Assembly (NCBI GenBank): GCA_002104895.1
Contig: MCFG01000284.1
Span: forward strand, 27,654-91,653
Length of the DNA stretch: 64,000 nucleotides
Origin: Anaeromyces robustus
Taxonomy: Eukaryota > Neocallimastigomycota > Neocallimastigomycetes > Neocallimastigales > Neocallimastigaceae
Direction: 5' to 3'
Position numbers and translations under genes: made by a program. Below are positions 63,328 to 64,000 of this stretch, piece by piece; within the stretch, counting starts at the first letter, position 1; each line of letters starts with the position of its first letter. The notes under the pieces were generated by a model, which saw nothing but the letters and a program-made list of their open reading frames with translations, searched no databases and was not told where the DNA came from.

Positions 63328-63425
63328 TAACAAAAATAGTATAAATGACCATGGGTAGTTTTGGTGCTCCATGGAATGGTTGCAGAGGATTTGATGCTCC
63401 AATTCCAATGACATAATATATATAT
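63328..63425 (-). repeat. Less AT-rich core of fold-back family, copy 4 (inverted)
   Basis: Reverse-oriented: atgaccatgggtagttttgg, tgctccatggaatggttgca and gaggatttgatgctccaatt, running into the palindrome tgacataatatatatattatgtca. Confidence 0.8.
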
Positions 63426-64000
63426 TATGTCATTATAAATAAATAATAAAAAATAGTAAAAAAATGCTAATTTAATTTATTATAAACTAAAATATAAATT
63501 GTTTACATTTTTCTAATCATAATGTATAGAATTATTAAAGTAAATATAATATATTTTTTTATATTATTTATATTATTCTTTATTATTTATTTATATAATA
63601 CTTTTACACAAACAAAAATTATTTACATTTTATATTATTATTATAATTTGATTAGTGATACTATTTTTGTTAATTTATTAAGAATTTAATAATAGTTATT
63701 CCCTTGTCTTTCTTTCTTTTTAATATTAAGAAATCCAAGATTGAAATCAAGATTTTATAAATATATTTGTCTTTACATTAGTTATTATTTCTTAATTTTC
63801 TTTGGAATCCTTTATTTCTTCTTTAATATATTTATATTATTTTACATATTTATATATGTTTTTTTATTATATTTTACCTATATTATTTTAATTATCTTTT
63901 TTCAAATATCTATTAATATGTATATATATAAAATCTTAATTTCATTCTTGGATATCTTTATATTAAAAAAAGAAAAGGGAATAATTATTATTAAATTCTT

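Larger units (their letters stand above)
56400..64000. repeat. Nest of a fold-back (long-TIR) repeat family, both orientations
   Basis: A 15-20 bp core, acaaaaatagtatcactaatc or its inverse, occurs at least two dozen times. Examples in + sense lie near 57093, 58578, 59673, 59724, 60975, 61702, 61994, 62750 and 62990; in - sense near 56719, 57452, 58063, 58760, 60371 and 63657. Linked modules recur in fixed order: gggaataactattattaaat, the core, taatataaagtgtaaataat, tttgtgtaatagtaaataaa, and aaaaatgtagacaattta. Another linked module is ccaagattgaaatcaagatt. No ORF is present, so the family is non-autonomous here. Confidence 0.85.

Noticed and set aside
1-64000. Dictyostelium-type slime mould as source
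   Set aside because: AT content and Asn runs would fit, but the secreted LysM chitin deacetylase favours a fungus. The rejection is not absolute without phylogeny.

Overview
The window is extremely AT-rich eukaryotic DNA, with noncoding parts almost entirely A/T, long homopolymers and AAAT/ATT microsatellites. Introns are short, with gtaagt/gtatat-like donors, and Asn-rich tracts are abundant. A secreted chitin deacetylase with LysM modules points to a fungus. This base composition and Asn-rich coding style fit an anaerobic gut fungus (Neocallimastigomycota). Placement below that level is not possible from the sequence alone.

Layout. Positions 208-2691 hold the 3' part of a PAT1-like mRNA decapping activator gene, whose 5' part lies outside the window. 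A repeat-filled gap follows (46-bp perfect palindrome, five-copy minisatellite). Then come three intron-rich genes on the + strand: a FYVE-domain protein (7011-8243), a YedJ-type HD phosphohydrolase (10076-11858, with an 11-nt microexon) and a glutamate decarboxylase (12686-16266, with an 18-nt microexon). After another repeat-rich gap comes a secreted three-LysM chitin deacetylase (20749-22580).

Positions 23805-30829 are a compound retrotransposon insertion. A 5'-truncated non-LTR (LINE) copy carries a full-length LINE at its poly(A) tail, and the pair is bracketed by one 12-bp target-site duplication. The full copy has an uninterrupted 1415-codon ORF with APE-type endonuclease, reverse transcriptase and a C-terminal Cys/His knuckle. 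An intronless IMP dehydrogenase gene (32410-33960, - strand) follows.

The next block is membrane and surface related: a 12-exon multipass membrane protein with a very long Asn/Asp-rich tail and a possible degenerate RGS-like segment (36561-41486); two paralogous EamA/DMT transporters in tandem (42107-43780 and 44621-45811); and two paralogous Cys-rich secreted, probably GPI-anchored proteins on the - strand (47035-47805 and 48954-49658). An acidic disordered protein with a candidate PP1-docking motif follows (51562-52596, - strand).

From about 52.6 kb to the end no gene is seen. About 56.4-64.0 kb is a nest of related repeats in both orientations. The best-delimited unit is a fold-back element of about 850 bp with terminal inverted repeats of about 250 bp and a less AT-rich core. 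It looks like a non-autonomous DNA-transposon family. The genes show no shared pathway or operon logic; they are independent eukaryotic units. Exon coordinates were built by hand from GT/AG sites, frame continuity and family motifs. None has been checked against transcripts.
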